From the NCBI GenBank assembly GCA_003427395.1, contig BFEA01000076.1, forward strand, positions 1,575,344 to 1,602,831: a DNA stretch of 27,488 nt, in the 5' to 3' direction. This DNA is from Chara braunii. Its lineage: Eukaryota; Streptophyta; Charophyceae; Charales; Characeae. The position numbers and the translations under genes are program-made. This document shows, in pieces, positions 1 to 9,653 of this stretch. A model generated the notes under the pieces. It had not been told where the DNA came from. It saw nothing but the letters and a program-made list of their open reading frames with translations, and did no database searches. How positions within the stretch are numbered: position 1 is the first letter of the stretch; each line of letters begins with the position of its first letter.

Positions 1-74
<74 letters not shown>

Positions 75-109
75 TGCGCGTGCGCGCACGTACACACACA
101 CACACACAC
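1..109. repeat. CT/CA microsatellite
   Basis: About 70 bases of almost pure CT dinucleotide, with a few TTT interruptions, are followed by a mixed CG/CA stretch (alternating purine-pyrimidine, 72-108). The tract continues past the left edge. On the minus strand it lies just 3' of the stop of the 202-1352 coding block, so if that block is a real last exon this is 3' UTR or downstream DNA. Confidence 0.9.
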
Positions 110-201
110 TTTAGCAGACGGTAGGAACACATCCTCTGCCGCTTTTGACTGAGTAAAGAAGGGGCAATGCTGGTTGTTGGCCATTGTTGTCAAATAATTC
201 C

Positions 202-1352
202 TCAATCATGAACAAAGATGCCTTCAACAAGGTCAGGTTGAATTGGTTTCATTCGCATTTGATCTGAAGCACGAGGCACCTGTTGGACAATTGAGCGTTC
301 TGATCGCAACCACTGAACAGATCTGGTGAAAAGGGTCGGTGCCTCCATCCAGTTAAGCTTCATTCCTAGCTTGAGCCCTTGCTGCTGTCTGCTCATCCCG
401 GCCTGTCCGTCTCCCATTCCTTCCTGGGCTGATGATTTTGTGGCAGAGAGTTCATCATCTTTCTCGCTAGTGGGACAACCATTTTCACTTCTGTTTTGGG
501 ACGGTGTTGAATGGCCGCCTTCCACATTTGTGCTTGCCACAGCAGCAGCGCCTGCAGGGATTGGCCTGTATGGTCTTGAATCTCCAGCAGCGACCGGATC
601 AGTAATCGTTACAGTGCCATGCAGTCCTCTGGCAGTGAGCAAGCTGTTTACAAAGCCCATACGACCACGTTCCCTCTGAATCGGCTGATAACTACTGCTG
701 CTCCCATTTGAATCATCTCGTTTCTTTCCAGCATTCACAGAGGAATTTGTGGACGGTCCATCTCCATTGCACACATCCCTGGCATTCCCATCCCTGGTAT
801 CTGGCAATGCAGGGCAGCTGCCAGGACTCTCGGTATCCACTGCCGTGACAGAAGCTCCAGCAGCAGCGGTAGCCGAGGAGACTCGTGAGTACTGTTGTGC
901 CCTGTGCACAGCAGACACCAGATCACTTGCTCTTGATGTGCTGCAATCACCCTCTTGCTGCTCGGCAACAGAACCCAGCCTCTCTATTTTCTGGCCGGTC
1001 CTACGAATGTACAGATTAGCAATACTGCTGTGGATGCTGTGACCAGGTTGCACCGGCTGCTGTGTCCGGGCCTTGTCTATGACATCATCACCCCTCAATT
1101 CGGCTATGTCAAGCTCCGACACTCGTGTTCTGACATTGTCCATCCCCTCCTGGCATAAGATGCGTAGTTTCTGACTGAGGGACTCCACCCTTTGCTCGGC
1201 TCCTTGCTGTACCACGAGTGCATTCTTTAACCTCGTTTCCAACTGTGACCTATCTGGTTCCCACGCCCTTGCAGCCCTCGTCTTGTTGGCTGCTACTGCA
1301 GCTGACACTTCATTTGCAGCCAACGCTGCCTCTTCATCGAGGAGTTCATACT
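202..1352 (-). CDS. Candidate terminal exon of an unrecognised host protein
   Basis: The minus strand is open for about 380 codons and ends at TGA (202-204). The same frame extends upstream to 1368 only through a TTG. The stretch just upstream reads as a T-rich tract ending in ACCAG, a good 3' splice site, so I place the exon start at 1352. Residues about 10-105 are Ala/Glu/Arg/Leu-rich and likely coiled coil. The middle is Ser/Thr/Gly-rich and looks disordered. The C-terminal 60 residues are basic and Met/Gln-rich. No retrotransposon motif (Zn knuckle, DSG, YLDD, DDE) is present and I recognise no family. Upstream exons were not identified. It could be a chance ORF, but its length and the matching acceptor argue against that. 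Confidence 0.45.
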
Positions 1353-1389
1353 CTGGTAGATATGACAAGAATAGAAAAACAGATCAGCC

Positions 1390-2100
1390 AACCACTCCCC
1401 GTAAGTTGCATAGCACACCAGACCAGACTGGTGTGAAGATCACAAAGAATGGTAATCATCCCACATACTGTTCCGGAATATAAAAGTGTGTGTACATAAA
1501 TTTTGTGTTTTATACATAATATTATAATAATGTACTCTGTGGAATTTGGCCTCATGGCCTATTTCATGATCTTCAAGAGTGATCATCTCATAGTCATTGA
1601 TTATCATAAGACATCGGACCTCTTATTGAAGGCCCCCCAAAATCACACAATGTACACAAAGTTCTAAGCTCCATATCGTACCAGAACATGTGTGCCAGTG
1701 GAAAAACCATGCTCTCATTTAAAGTCAGTTGCCAGGGGAGGGACAATTTTTTATATGCACAGGGTATCTAGATTATATCAACACCATCAGGTGATGGGAA
1801 AAGCCCACGATGCAGGCCTGACAGGCAGAAGGGGCCAATTGATTCCCAGTTTCCAAATCAGTCTGATATGCCCAGTGGGGTCGAATTCACCGTATTGCCA
1901 GATGGGCTCGCTCCAGCGAGGTCAGGACACCCTTACAAGAGACATGAAAACCCCCGAAAAAAAGGAAACCCTCAGGAACACAGTCTCCCCTGAACTGAAA
2001 GGAAGGAGGAGAGGAGGTTATTAGAGGTGCTTGAGGAGGTCGACTACTTCAATATTTATGCATTCCAAAGGAGACAGTACGTCGGTGACCGCTAAGTCTA
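1390..2100. other. Unassigned spacer
   Basis: I see no convincing gene, repeat or RNA here. If 202-1352 is a spliced exon, this stretch would hold its upstream intron on the minus strand. The one open plus-strand frame (1692-2024) has no recognisable motif and ordinary chance length. Confidence 0.4.
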
Positions 2101-2220
2101 GTTGAAGATAAATAGTACCGAAAGGCTGGAGGAAGACGAGGAGGAAGATGAAGAAAAGGGCGAGGAAAGTATCTCACACAAATATAGGGAGCTCACTTAC
2201 AATACAAGGTCACCTCTTGA

Positions 2221-2686
2221 AGAGGATGAAGAAGAAGAGGATGAAGAAGAAGAGGAAGAAGAAGAAGAGGAGGAGGAAGAAGAGGAGGAAGATGAAAAAG
2301 AGGAGGAAGGAGAAGGACAAGGAGGAGGAGGAGGGGGGGGCGAGGAGGAGGGGGGGAGTTGGAGGAGGAGAAGAAGAAGGAGAAGAAGAAGAGGAGGAGG
2401 AAGAGGAGGGGGAGGAAAAGGAGGGGGACACAGAGGAGGAAGGAGGAGGAGGAGGAGGAGGAGAAGAAGAAGGAGAAGAAGAAGAGGAGGAGGAAGAGGA
2501 GGGGGCGGAAAAGGAGGAGGACGAAGAGGAGGAGGAAGAGGAGGACGAGGAAGAGTAAGAGGAGGAGGAGGGAGGAGGGAGGAGGAGTAGGAGGAGGAGG
2601 AGGAGGAGAAGGAAGAGAGGAGGAGGAGGAGGAGGAGGAGCAGAAGAAGGAGAAGAGGAAGGAGAAGAAGAAGACGAAGACGAAGA
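2221..2686. repeat. Long homopurine (GGA/GAA) tract
   Basis: About 465 bases of the plus strand are almost only A and G, arranged as GAA, GAG and GGA triplets. Pyrimidines are rare (for example 2293, 2318, 2341, 2359-2360, 2429, 2431, 2506, 2522). Uninterrupted purine runs reach 68 bases (2361-2428) and 74 bases (2432-2505). Several runs of seven or more G occur near 2333-2357. Long ORFs in several frames on both strands (Glu/Lys/Arg-rich or Ser/Leu/Pro-rich) are products of composition. Mirror-symmetric purine runs of this kind can form triplex DNA, and the G runs can form quadruplexes. Confidence 0.9.
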
Positions 2687-2699
2687 TGTAATGAATCCA

Positions 2700-3660
2700 G
2701 TCTGGACGAAACTCGTCAAGTGTCGAATACAAGATAACTCAGCACTGATCAATGTCTCCAACAATCATGAAATGTGATCTGTGATACAATCTCTCATAAT
2801 CAGAGGACGAAGGAGGAGAGCGGGAGATTAGACTTAGAAGGTGGAAGAGAGAGTATCCATCAATGTCCAGGTAGATAGAAACCCCTCAATTCCCACTTCT
2901 TCTTCGGGCATCTCCTCCCCTCCATGTCAGCAAACAGTGTCCCAGAAACAAGCCTGGCGAGATCTGATCACATCAGAGTGCCACGTAGACACAGTTCTCC
3001 CATGAAGACTCCACAGCAGCGCGCAATGTTGACATCAGCAACAGGTAAGTCTCCCCTCTCTCTCATTCAATCAATCCACAGATCCCGACCTCCCTCCTTG
3101 TCGCATTCCAATCAGTGTTGAAGACAAGGTGGCATGCGCCATGTCAGCAATGCCGAAGACAGCGTGGCCAACGCCACACCAGCAAGCAAGAAGACAGTTG
3201 GCACCAGCGCGTGAATGCAGCAGTCTCGCATCGTCGTCGCACAATGCTGGCGCAGAGCCAGCGTCAAGTCAGCAAGGCAAGACTGAATGTTGACTCCCAG
3301 GGGCAGGGTCAATAAATAGCATTGACGAAGTTGACCTGCCTCTGGTCTCTCACCCACTGAAGCTCAGATTGACTCACAGCTGACGGCCTGGATCTCGTAC
3401 AGTTGCAGGCTTCCACTTGGACCGAATGCTGTTTGGATACCTACATACAACCAAGTGTGTGTGTCTTATCGGTGGCCTGGACTGGGTTCGTGAAGACTTT
3501 GACTCGTGGGCCTCAATATTCCGACAGGCAGTTGACTTCGGTCAAATGTCGAGCGCAGGGCCTCTGAAGCCACATTTCAGGGTCTAAAGCCCTTAGTCGG
3601 ACGTAGGGCCTAAGGGCCATGTTGTGGCCTGCAGGTGGCCCTTAGACGACGGCATAGGCA
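2700..3660. other. Flank and probable LTR-derived sequence of relic A
   Basis: There is no gene. If the polypurine call at 3681-3694 is right, part of this belongs to the 3' LTR of relic A, read on the minus strand from about 3680 downward; the far LTR end cannot be fixed because no second LTR is visible. A perfect 10-bp inverted repeat (3610-3619 with 3636-3645) forms a hairpin. Several diverged TCAGCAA motifs (about 2928, 3030, 3141, 3268) and an AATAAATA box at about 3311 lie on the plus strand. Confidence 0.35.
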
Positions 3661-3678
3661 TATTTGAGCGGGTTATTG

Positions 3679-3694
3679 CATTCCTGCCGCCCCA
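3679..3694 (-). other. Putative polypurine tract and 3' LTR start of relic A
   Basis: On the minus strand, directly 3' of the last integrase/chromodomain-like codons, the sequence reads GGGGCGGCAGGAA followed by TGCAATAACC. A purine-rich run ending in GGAA and followed by TG is the usual arrangement of polypurine tract and LTR start in Ty3/gypsy elements. A matching 5' LTR was not found near 9200-9700, so the call rests on position and motif only. Confidence 0.4.
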
Positions 3695-3711
3695 ATTTTC
3701 GAGTTTCATCG

Positions 3712-4266
3712 CAGAAATGCTTAATTTCTCTTAATCCACGCTCGTATGCATAGACAATATCAGGAGCGGTAGGCAAAAGTTCTTTCTTGCTGAACCATCT
3801 AGCTTCAGACGGAGGTTGAGACTTGAACTTTTACCTTGAACTGCTTATGTGGTCTTCCTCTGCCACCTGTAGAAAAGTAGCCATGTTCAAGTATCATCTC
3901 AACTTCATAGCCACCGTCCATTGAAGGAGGAAACATAGATGGTCTGTTGGGAAAATCATGTCCTACAAATGGCAGTAGTTTAGACGCGTGAAAAACAGGA
4001 TAGGTCTTGAGGTGTGGGGGTACATCTATTATATAGGAGGGTCCATCAGTATCCCCTATCACCTTGAGAACTTCCCAAGGTCCATAGTAGACAGGTAGCA
4101 ACTTATATGATACATTTTCTTCCAAGGAATTTTTTTTTAACTTGACCCAGACAAGATCTCCTTCCTTGAACGTTGATGGCCAACGATGCCTGTTAGCCTG
4201 TTCAATCATCTGTAGTTGGGCTTTCTGAATATTTTCCTTGACCTTCCTTATATCTTCTTCATACAA
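3712..4266 (-). pseudogene. Integrase C-terminal GPF/Y and chromodomain-like tail, relic A
   Basis: The 3805-4266 frame reads through a helix, then GDLVWVKLKKN, KLLPVYYGPWEVLKVIGD (the GPF/Y module that follows the integrase core), and PSYIIDVPPHLKTYPVFHAS, a segment typical of chromodomain-type gypsy integrases. A chromodomain-like stretch starting YEVEMILEH follows. A frameshift near 3820 moves the rest into another frame, where ARWFSKKELLPTAPDIVYAY can be read to about 3715. The related tail of relic C (DRWFTREELMQTAPQVV) supports this join. Such tails are known to help target integration to chromatin; here the break makes it non-functional. Confidence 0.8.
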
Positions 4267-4275
4267 AATTGCAAA

Positions 4276-4843
4276 TTATCGAGTTCCTGGGGGTAGCCGT
4301 TGGACTCGGTCTCGGGTCTGTGCATCTATGGGACGTCGCAACTTCCATCCTTTGTGAAGTGCGTTTGGTTTCCCGCCAGTTACGGTGTGAATACTATTAT
4401 TGTACGCACTCGCAATCTTGGGCAAGTTCTCATCCCAATCGATATGGTCTGCCCTTACATACATGCGCAGAAGTTGCTGGTACAAATGGTTCATTTGTTC
4501 AGTTTGTCCATTCGTTTCAGGATGTCTTCGAGACGACATGGTCAATCGAGTGTCGTATGCTTCCATCAACTTTTGCCATTGTTGGCCAGTAAACCGCACA
4601 TCCCGATCAGAGACGATAGACGATCGTTTTTGGAAATCCATATTATGAAACCCATCGCATGTGGAACGTCTGGATGACGAGTTCCGTTCTTGCTTCGGCA
4701 GGTAGAGGAATGAAGATAGCATATTTAGAGAATCGATCAACAATAACCATTACCTGATTGTTGTCATTCCGACTCTTAGTGAGGCTCATGAAGTCAATCG
4801 AGATAGACTCACCTGGCTCACTTGAAATAGGTAGTGGTCTCAA
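4276..4843 (-). pseudogene. Integrase catalytic core, relic A (frameshifted)
   Basis: Two overlapping minus frames carry the core. The first (4643-4843) holds the first catalytic Asp in SIDFMSL and runs through VMVIVDRFSKYAIFIPLP. The second (4276-4743) holds the second Asp in IVSDRDVRF and the Glu in HPETNGQTEQMN. All three DDE residues are therefore present, but a frameshift at about 4650-4690 separates the first from the others, so no continuous core can be made. The core frame stops just before the GPF/Y part. Confidence 0.85.
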
Positions 4844-4879
4844 TAGTCTCAGTGGATTCTCATGCGAGGGTTTATTCCT

Positions 4880-5242
4880 TTAGCAAACAAGACAAGTTCG
4901 CACATAGGTTAGCACATCCTCATTCATCCCTTTCCATTCAAATCGTTCTCTAACATTAGTATACGTCTTCTTGAATCCGAAGTGTCCTTCAGTGTCATGG
5001 CATTCCTCAATAATCATACTCTTGATTTGTTCTTTCAGTCTTTCTTCGGTTTTGTCAATGAAGAGAAGTAAGCTATCAGACATTCGATACTCAGGGAATA
5101 GTTCAGGGTTCCTCTGTAGGGTCTCAATTATAGGACTCCAAATCGGATTGTCAGTGTAACCCTTACGAATCTGATATTTCAGGTCATTCCCAATATCGAG
5201 GTAAGAGACGAGAGTTCCAAAGAAATCACATCTTCTGGACAA
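4880..5242 (-). pseudogene. RNase H end and integrase zinc-binding domain, relic A
   Basis: This 120-residue frame ends with the HHCC zinc-binding module of retroviral-type integrases: HDTEGH gives the two His and CLVC the two Cys, separated by a segment with RFEWKGMNEDVL. The first half is the linker after RNase H. The frame stops right after CLVC, where a Gln/Arg/Lys would be usual, and the core resumes about 40 bases downstream. Confidence 0.8.
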
Positions 5243-5815
5243 AGCATCTACAACAACATTAGACTTTTCGTTAATAGTTTTCAGTTCAAAGTCAAATATA
5301 TCAATGAATGCATACCATCTAATTAACTTGTCGGAGAGTCGAGGTTGAGTCTTTATCCACTTAAGGTAGAGTGGTTTGAGTACACAGTGAAATGTCTTAC
5401 GAGCAAGTAGTGTTTCCAGGTGTCCAGAGGTGCGACTAGAGCATGCAGTTCCCTTTCGTAAGTGGAGTTAGCCACCTTATCTGATGGTAGACACTTGGAC
5501 ATAAACTTGATGGGTCTATATCCCTTACCATCATCTTGTTATAGCACAACCCCAATTCCGTACTGACTAGCATCAGTAGTGACAATGAAAGGGAGAGAAG
5601 GATCAACAATCTTTAAGACAGGGTAGTGAGTTAGTACATGTTTCAACTTTTTTGAATGCAAACTCACAGTCTTTGTCCCATAACCAAGGTTTTTCTTTCT
5701 TCAGAAGTCTTATCATAGGTGTAGCGATCAAGGAGAAGTTCCTTACAAACTTCCTATAGTAACTAACAAGTCCTAAGAAAAATATGAGTTCAGTGACAGT
5801 CGCGGGTCTGGGTCA
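5243..5815 (-). pseudogene. RNase H remnant, relic A
   Basis: In the minus strand I can read PFIVTTDASQYGIGVVL around 5550-5600, the first catalytic Asp motif of gypsy RNase H. A TAA stop follows immediately, then GYRPIKFMS and NSTYERELHAL (the Glu motif) near 5450-5520. Several further stops occur near 5260-5330. The domain is recognisable only piece by piece. Confidence 0.7.
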
Positions 5816-6570
5816 ATCCTTGATTGTTGTTATTTTCTTCTCTTCGGGTCTGAATCCCTCTTCGTTTACTATGTGTCCAAGGTATAACACCTCAGATTTA
5901 GCAAACTCGGACTTCTTGGGATTCAGTTTATTGTTGCCTTCACGCAACTTCTGTAGAACCATTCGTAGGTGTTTCTTGTGATCCTCAAGTGTCGTACTAT
6001 ACACGAGGATATCATCGAGATATACAACCACGAACTAATCCAACCATTGCCGAAACAGTTCATTCATAAACCTTTGGAAGGTATCATGTGCATTAGTCAA
6101 TCCGAAAGGCATAACCACAAACTCGTAGTGACCATATCTGGTTCGAAAAGCCGTCTTGTGTTGATCTTCAGGTGCCACCTCGATCTAGTGGTATCCTGAC
6201 TTCAGATTAACCTTACTAAAGTACTTACAACCCTGCAAATGATCCAACAAGTCGTCAATGCGAGGAAAAGGTTCGGCGTTCTTAACAGTGACAGAATTCA
6301 ACACACGATAATCAATATAAAGTCCAACTTCTCCTTCCTTTTTGGGCACAAACAAGGCAGGGGCTCCATGGGGAGAGGAACTAGGTCGAATCCATCCTTT
6401 ATCTGTAAGTTCTTGCAGTTGTTTCTTTAATTCTTCTAGTTCCCTAGGAGACATCCGATAGATAGGTCCCTTAAGAATCTTACTTCCGGGAATGATCTCG
6501 ATGGTGTGTTTGATAGCACACTCAGTTATTCCCGCCGGTTCAGTCTGCAAGTCCTTAAACTCAGTTAGAA
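5813..6570 (-). pseudogene. Reverse transcriptase, relic A
   Basis: RT is visible in one frame interrupted by stops. The 6185-6550 part has [39 protein letters not shown] and [20 protein letters not shown]. The motif A Asp is replaced by Asn (AAT, 6206-6208; expected DLKSGYHQI), and TAG (6185-6187) replaces the usual Gln after GYH. The next part runs through [10 protein letters not shown] and a TAG (6035-6037) just before FVVVYLDDILVYS, the intact YLDD motif. A TGA (5813-5815) sits where family members have Trp in DWPRP. The enzyme would copy element RNA into DNA; this copy cannot. Confidence 0.9.
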
Positions 6571-6799
6571 GTTTTTAAATAGAAGGAGGATAGGATGAAG
6601 AACACTCACCGACTCGCTTTACGGGTACCATCATTACGTCATGTGCCAACTTCTTTTTCGTGACCATACTCCGAAAGGCAGGAAGCCTTATACAACAGAA
6701 AGACAGTGATGAGTCAGAACCAGACTTGTGAAACAGTTTGAAAGGTTTCAAGTTGGAATTCTCATCCTTGAGATTAACAATCTTTTCCTTGAACTTGAT

Positions 6800-7075
6800 T
6801 TATGGGTCGGCTTCCTCGTGCAAATCCATTCCCAGAATCAAATCGAAAGGTAACTTTTTCTCTAAGAGGAAGGTTACTTCATGCAATATTTGTTTCCCTT
6901 CCTTTGTCCGAAAATAACATTTAACACGACTGACGTATTGAAAAACAGTAATCGTGCTTTTATCCGTAAGTATAGACATGATAGGTTGCGGTAGGTCATG
7001 CACACGCATACCAAGATGGAACTTCTTGATTGCTTTTTCCGAGATGTAGGACCTCGTTGACCCCGGACTAACAAA
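6800..7075 (-). pseudogene. Aspartic protease remnant, relic A
   Basis: The second half of a retropepsin-like domain is in one frame (6800-7009), ending LPFDLILGMDLHEEADP, the conserved LILGMD segment. Upstream (7010-7075) the active-site region reads as PGSTRSYISEKAIKKFHL in the same general position, where an LVDSGSTRSYIS-like segment is expected; the catalytic Asp-Ser pair is not readable (Ser-Pro instead). The protease would cleave the polyprotein. It is inactive here. Confidence 0.6.
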
Positions 7076-7387
7076 GCACCTACTCGCGTACGTGCAATCT
7101 CAATGTCGACAAAAACTCACCCTTAAACTTTGCTTTCTTTGCCCATGAACTTCTTAAAACAATTAGTTCATTCCCAAGTTCACCAAGGTTAACGCCCAGA
7201 GAGACAAAACACAAAACAATGTCAGGGTGTTCTGGGCGATGGGCCGAAGAAGAGCCATCCTCTGCCATGTGAGTCGGGGGGTTGAAAGGGGGCTTATTGG
7301 CGCCTTACCTTCAACTGGACCCTCCCAACTTAGTAGGAGCAGATGCTACTCCTACTGGCTGCTCCCTTTTGGGTTCCGAATGAGTGG

Positions 7388-8881
7388 GCACCATGCAATA
7401 ATGTGCCCCGCAGTGCCACACTTAAGACACTGCCGATTGTTTATTCATTCTTCTCATTCTTCCCTCGTTAGGTTCATTTTCTCCCAAGGCCTCCCGACTG
7501 CAATACCGGGATGCTCCGGGAAGGACCCTGGTCTCTTCTTCCTCCCAAATCCACCTGAATTGGTGCCACCCTTGTTGGCCACCACGGCAGTGACGTCGCC
7601 CTTTCTAGACTCACTGTCGCCGCTTACTCCACCCTCGGCCTCATCGAGAGGAATCTTCTCAACTATTTCGTCGTTAAAGACGACGAGGGTGTGGCCCTGT
7701 CGCTTTTGCCGCCACATGACTCGCCTTCCATTTCCATACCCACCACTTGGTCCACTACGCACAACGGACGCATAGGTGCCCTTCACCTGTACGGTCGTTT
7801 GCTCCCTTTGGAGCGCGAGGTCACGAAACTGCCTGTAGTTATACTTATCAGATTTTGCTTCAGACACAAGGTGTCCGTGTATGGGCTCAAGTAGAGTACG
7901 TGAGAAGATGTAGAGTACTTGGTTATCTTGGAGATTCAATCCGGGTACTTGCAATAACCAATCCACCTCACATGACAAAGCATCGACAGTGGACCAACGT
8001 TTCTGGCCAATTGTGGTGAGCTCGTCGAACGCCTTGTCAGTTGTCGTTTTGTCAAGGAATCTCTCCTTAATTTTCTGGAGAAATTCCCGCAAAGACATCG
8101 TCTTAGCCCACTCCCCAATATCCTCGAAACCAGCAGCTTTAGCCTCAGATAAAACACATTCTTTAGCGACTTCCCCTAGACATGATGTAGTGAAGGCGAC
8201 CTGACTTTTCGGTTCCATAGGTGCAGTCCCACCATAGGTCTGAATCTCAACGATCCACAACAACAAATGTTCACCCCGCTTCCCGTTGTATGTGATAGGA
8301 AGTTTCATCTTAACCTTTTCTTTTCGTTTGGGGCGTTCCCCTTCTTCCTTCTTCGCTACTTCCTTCTTGGCGGGTTCTTCTCTGTTCGCCGTTTCTTCGG
8401 GTTCTTTCTTGGATGTCTCAAGTTTCTCCGGCGTCTTCTTGGCACTCTTCATTGCATCTTGCATTAATTTCTCCTGGGATTTCTTTTCTTGCTTCCCCTC
8501 CGGCTCCTCCTCGTACACCACCTTGTCCTTTCCTTTGACCAACCTTGACAGATTGTCAATCTTAATCTCCAGGTGGGCAAGGTAAGCCACATTTTGCAAG
8601 ACAATTGCCGACTTATTTTCTTAACCTTCTACATTAAACTTTTGTTTAATCTCTTCTACTTTTTTTGTTTTTTTTTCTTTATCTTGTTTTTTATTTTGAT
8701 AGACTTCCTTCTTTTTCAATTCCACATCTAGTGCGGCTTGAAGTTGTCCGATGGTTGCATCCATTATTTCTTCCGTTAATTCTTCCTTTCTGTCAATTAC
8801 TTCAACCCTCTTTCCTTCTTTGGCCTCTCCTTGTTCAGTGATCTTTGCAAACTGCTCCGCAACATACTGCTCAAGTGCCAT
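7388..8881 (-). pseudogene. Gag with CCHC zinc knuckle, relic A
   Basis: One minus-strand frame starts at MALEQYVAEQFAKI (8881) and is open to 7388 except for three stops: TAA at 8621-8623, TGA at 7454-7456 and TGA at 7445-7447. The N-terminal 230 residues are Lys/Glu-rich and probably coiled coil. The capsid-like part begins KLPITYNGKRGEHLLLWI and includes EFLQKIKERFLDKTTTDKAF and SDKYNYRQFRDLALQRE, typical of the plant retrotransposon Gag domain. After the two TGAs the same frame reads CLKCGTAGHIIAWC (7388-7429), an exact CX2CX4HX4C nucleic-acid-binding knuckle. Each stop is one C-to-T step from CAA or CGA. Confidence 0.88.
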
Positions 8882-8891
8882 TCACACTTGA

Positions 8892-9197
8892 TCAATTGTT
8901 TGTTGTACTTTTTTGCTGGTTCTGGGCAGCAGTATCAGCTTGTTGTAGTTCGGTTTTTGTGGCACGCAGATCGAACAAGCTGGTTACATGTTGTCCAGCC
9001 TCTGGGCCAGCATCTTGCACTTCCTGCAATGTACGAAGACGGTTCAACGTTAGTTGTCGTCGTTCATCAGTCTGACCATGAGTCCTGAGCACTCCCTCTT
9101 CTTCATCAGAAAAGAGAGTGACAACAATGGGGTAGAAAAGATGGGAGATGAAGAGGGTCAGGATGGATGCACACAGACAACTCCACGCAAAAGTCAT
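8892..9197 (-). CDS. Small ORF upstream of relic A gag, unrecognised
   Basis: A 101-codon minus frame ends 10 bases before the gag start. Residues about 6-29 form one hydrophobic segment (Trp/Leu/Ile/Phe/Val-rich), followed by an acidic patch and an amphipathic Gln/Leu/Arg-rich stretch that looks like coiled coil. It may be leader sequence of relic A or part of an N-terminally extended gag broken by a frameshift. No family is recognised and it may not be a gene. Confidence 0.25.
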   Translation of the reverse strand: MTFAWSCLCASILTLFISHLFYPIVVTLFSDEEEGVLRTHGQTDERRQLTLNRLRTLQEVQDAGPEAGQHVTSLFDLRATKTELQQADTAAQNQQKSTTNN

Positions 9198-9199
9198 TC

Positions 9200-9570
9200 T
9201 GATTAATGAGTTCGCCGGACAATAAACTTAAAAAGACAATTAGCAAATTCCATGGCCTCACTTCAATTACTTCTTATGGCAAATAATATAAAAGAAATAA
9301 ATAAAAAGGTTAAGATTCTCCTATTTTAATATATTTTCTAGTTCTGTTGTTTGTTCTGTGTGATGACGTTCCTAGTTGAGAGTGGTACATGTACCACAGC
9401 CACGGGCAGAGTGATCAAGACAAACACCACAGTTGGTGAGTAGCAGACATCCACAGAACAACCCACGGTGAGTAGAGTCAGCCAACAACACAACAATCAA
9501 TCAATATGTCAGCAACTCATCCTCTTCGATTGTCCCTCTGCGAATGCCAATGCAGCCAGGCACAAGGGCC
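9200..9570. other. AT-rich non-coding stretch
   Basis: No gene is visible. The part at 9200-9360 is AT-rich. This is where a 5' LTR of relic A should lie, but nothing matches the presumed 3' LTR start (TGCAATAACC on the minus strand). The 5' LTR is therefore lost, or the LTR call is wrong. Confidence 0.4.
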
Positions 9571-9576
9571 AACGGT

Positions 9577-9653
9577 TTATGGACTCCGCCAGGGCTCGAT
9601 CCCTGGTCCGCAGGTTACCACCCGCCAGGCTGCTGATTTTTTTTTTTTTTTAG
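9577..9653. repeat. tRNA/SINE-like motif next to an oligo-T run
   Basis: CCAGGGCTCGATCCCTGG is a perfect 6-bp stem with a 6-base loop and contains a B-box-like GGCTCGATCCC (consensus GGTTCRANNCC). The reverse strand also reads as a B box (GGATCGAGCCC), preceded by an A-box-like TGGCGGGTGG only about 25 bases away. A run of 14 T follows at about 9638-9651. It may be the remnant of a tRNA-derived SINE in minus orientation or a Pol III terminator in plus orientation. It does not fold as a complete tRNA. Confidence 0.25.

Larger units (their letters stand above)
3679..8881 (-). mobile_element. Degenerate Ty3/gypsy retrotransposon (relic A)
   Basis: On the minus strand the order is Gag with CCHC knuckle, protease remnant, RT, RNase H, integrase, then a GPF/Y and chromodomain-like tail. 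That is Ty3/gypsy order, with integrase after RNase H. The reading frame is broken by several in-frame stops and at least two frameshifts, and motif A of RT has lost its Asp. Gag begins near 8881. A further ORF at 8892-9197 may be a leader. The element is clearly dead. The 3' LTR probably starts at 3680; no 5' LTR is recognisable. Divergence from relics B and C shows it belongs to a separate lineage. Confidence 0.9.

Noticed and set aside
2102-2732. Several long Glu-, Lys-, Arg-, Ser- or Leu-rich ORFs on both strands
   Set aside because: They exist in almost every frame because the DNA is nearly pure purine; no frame shows non-repetitive content.
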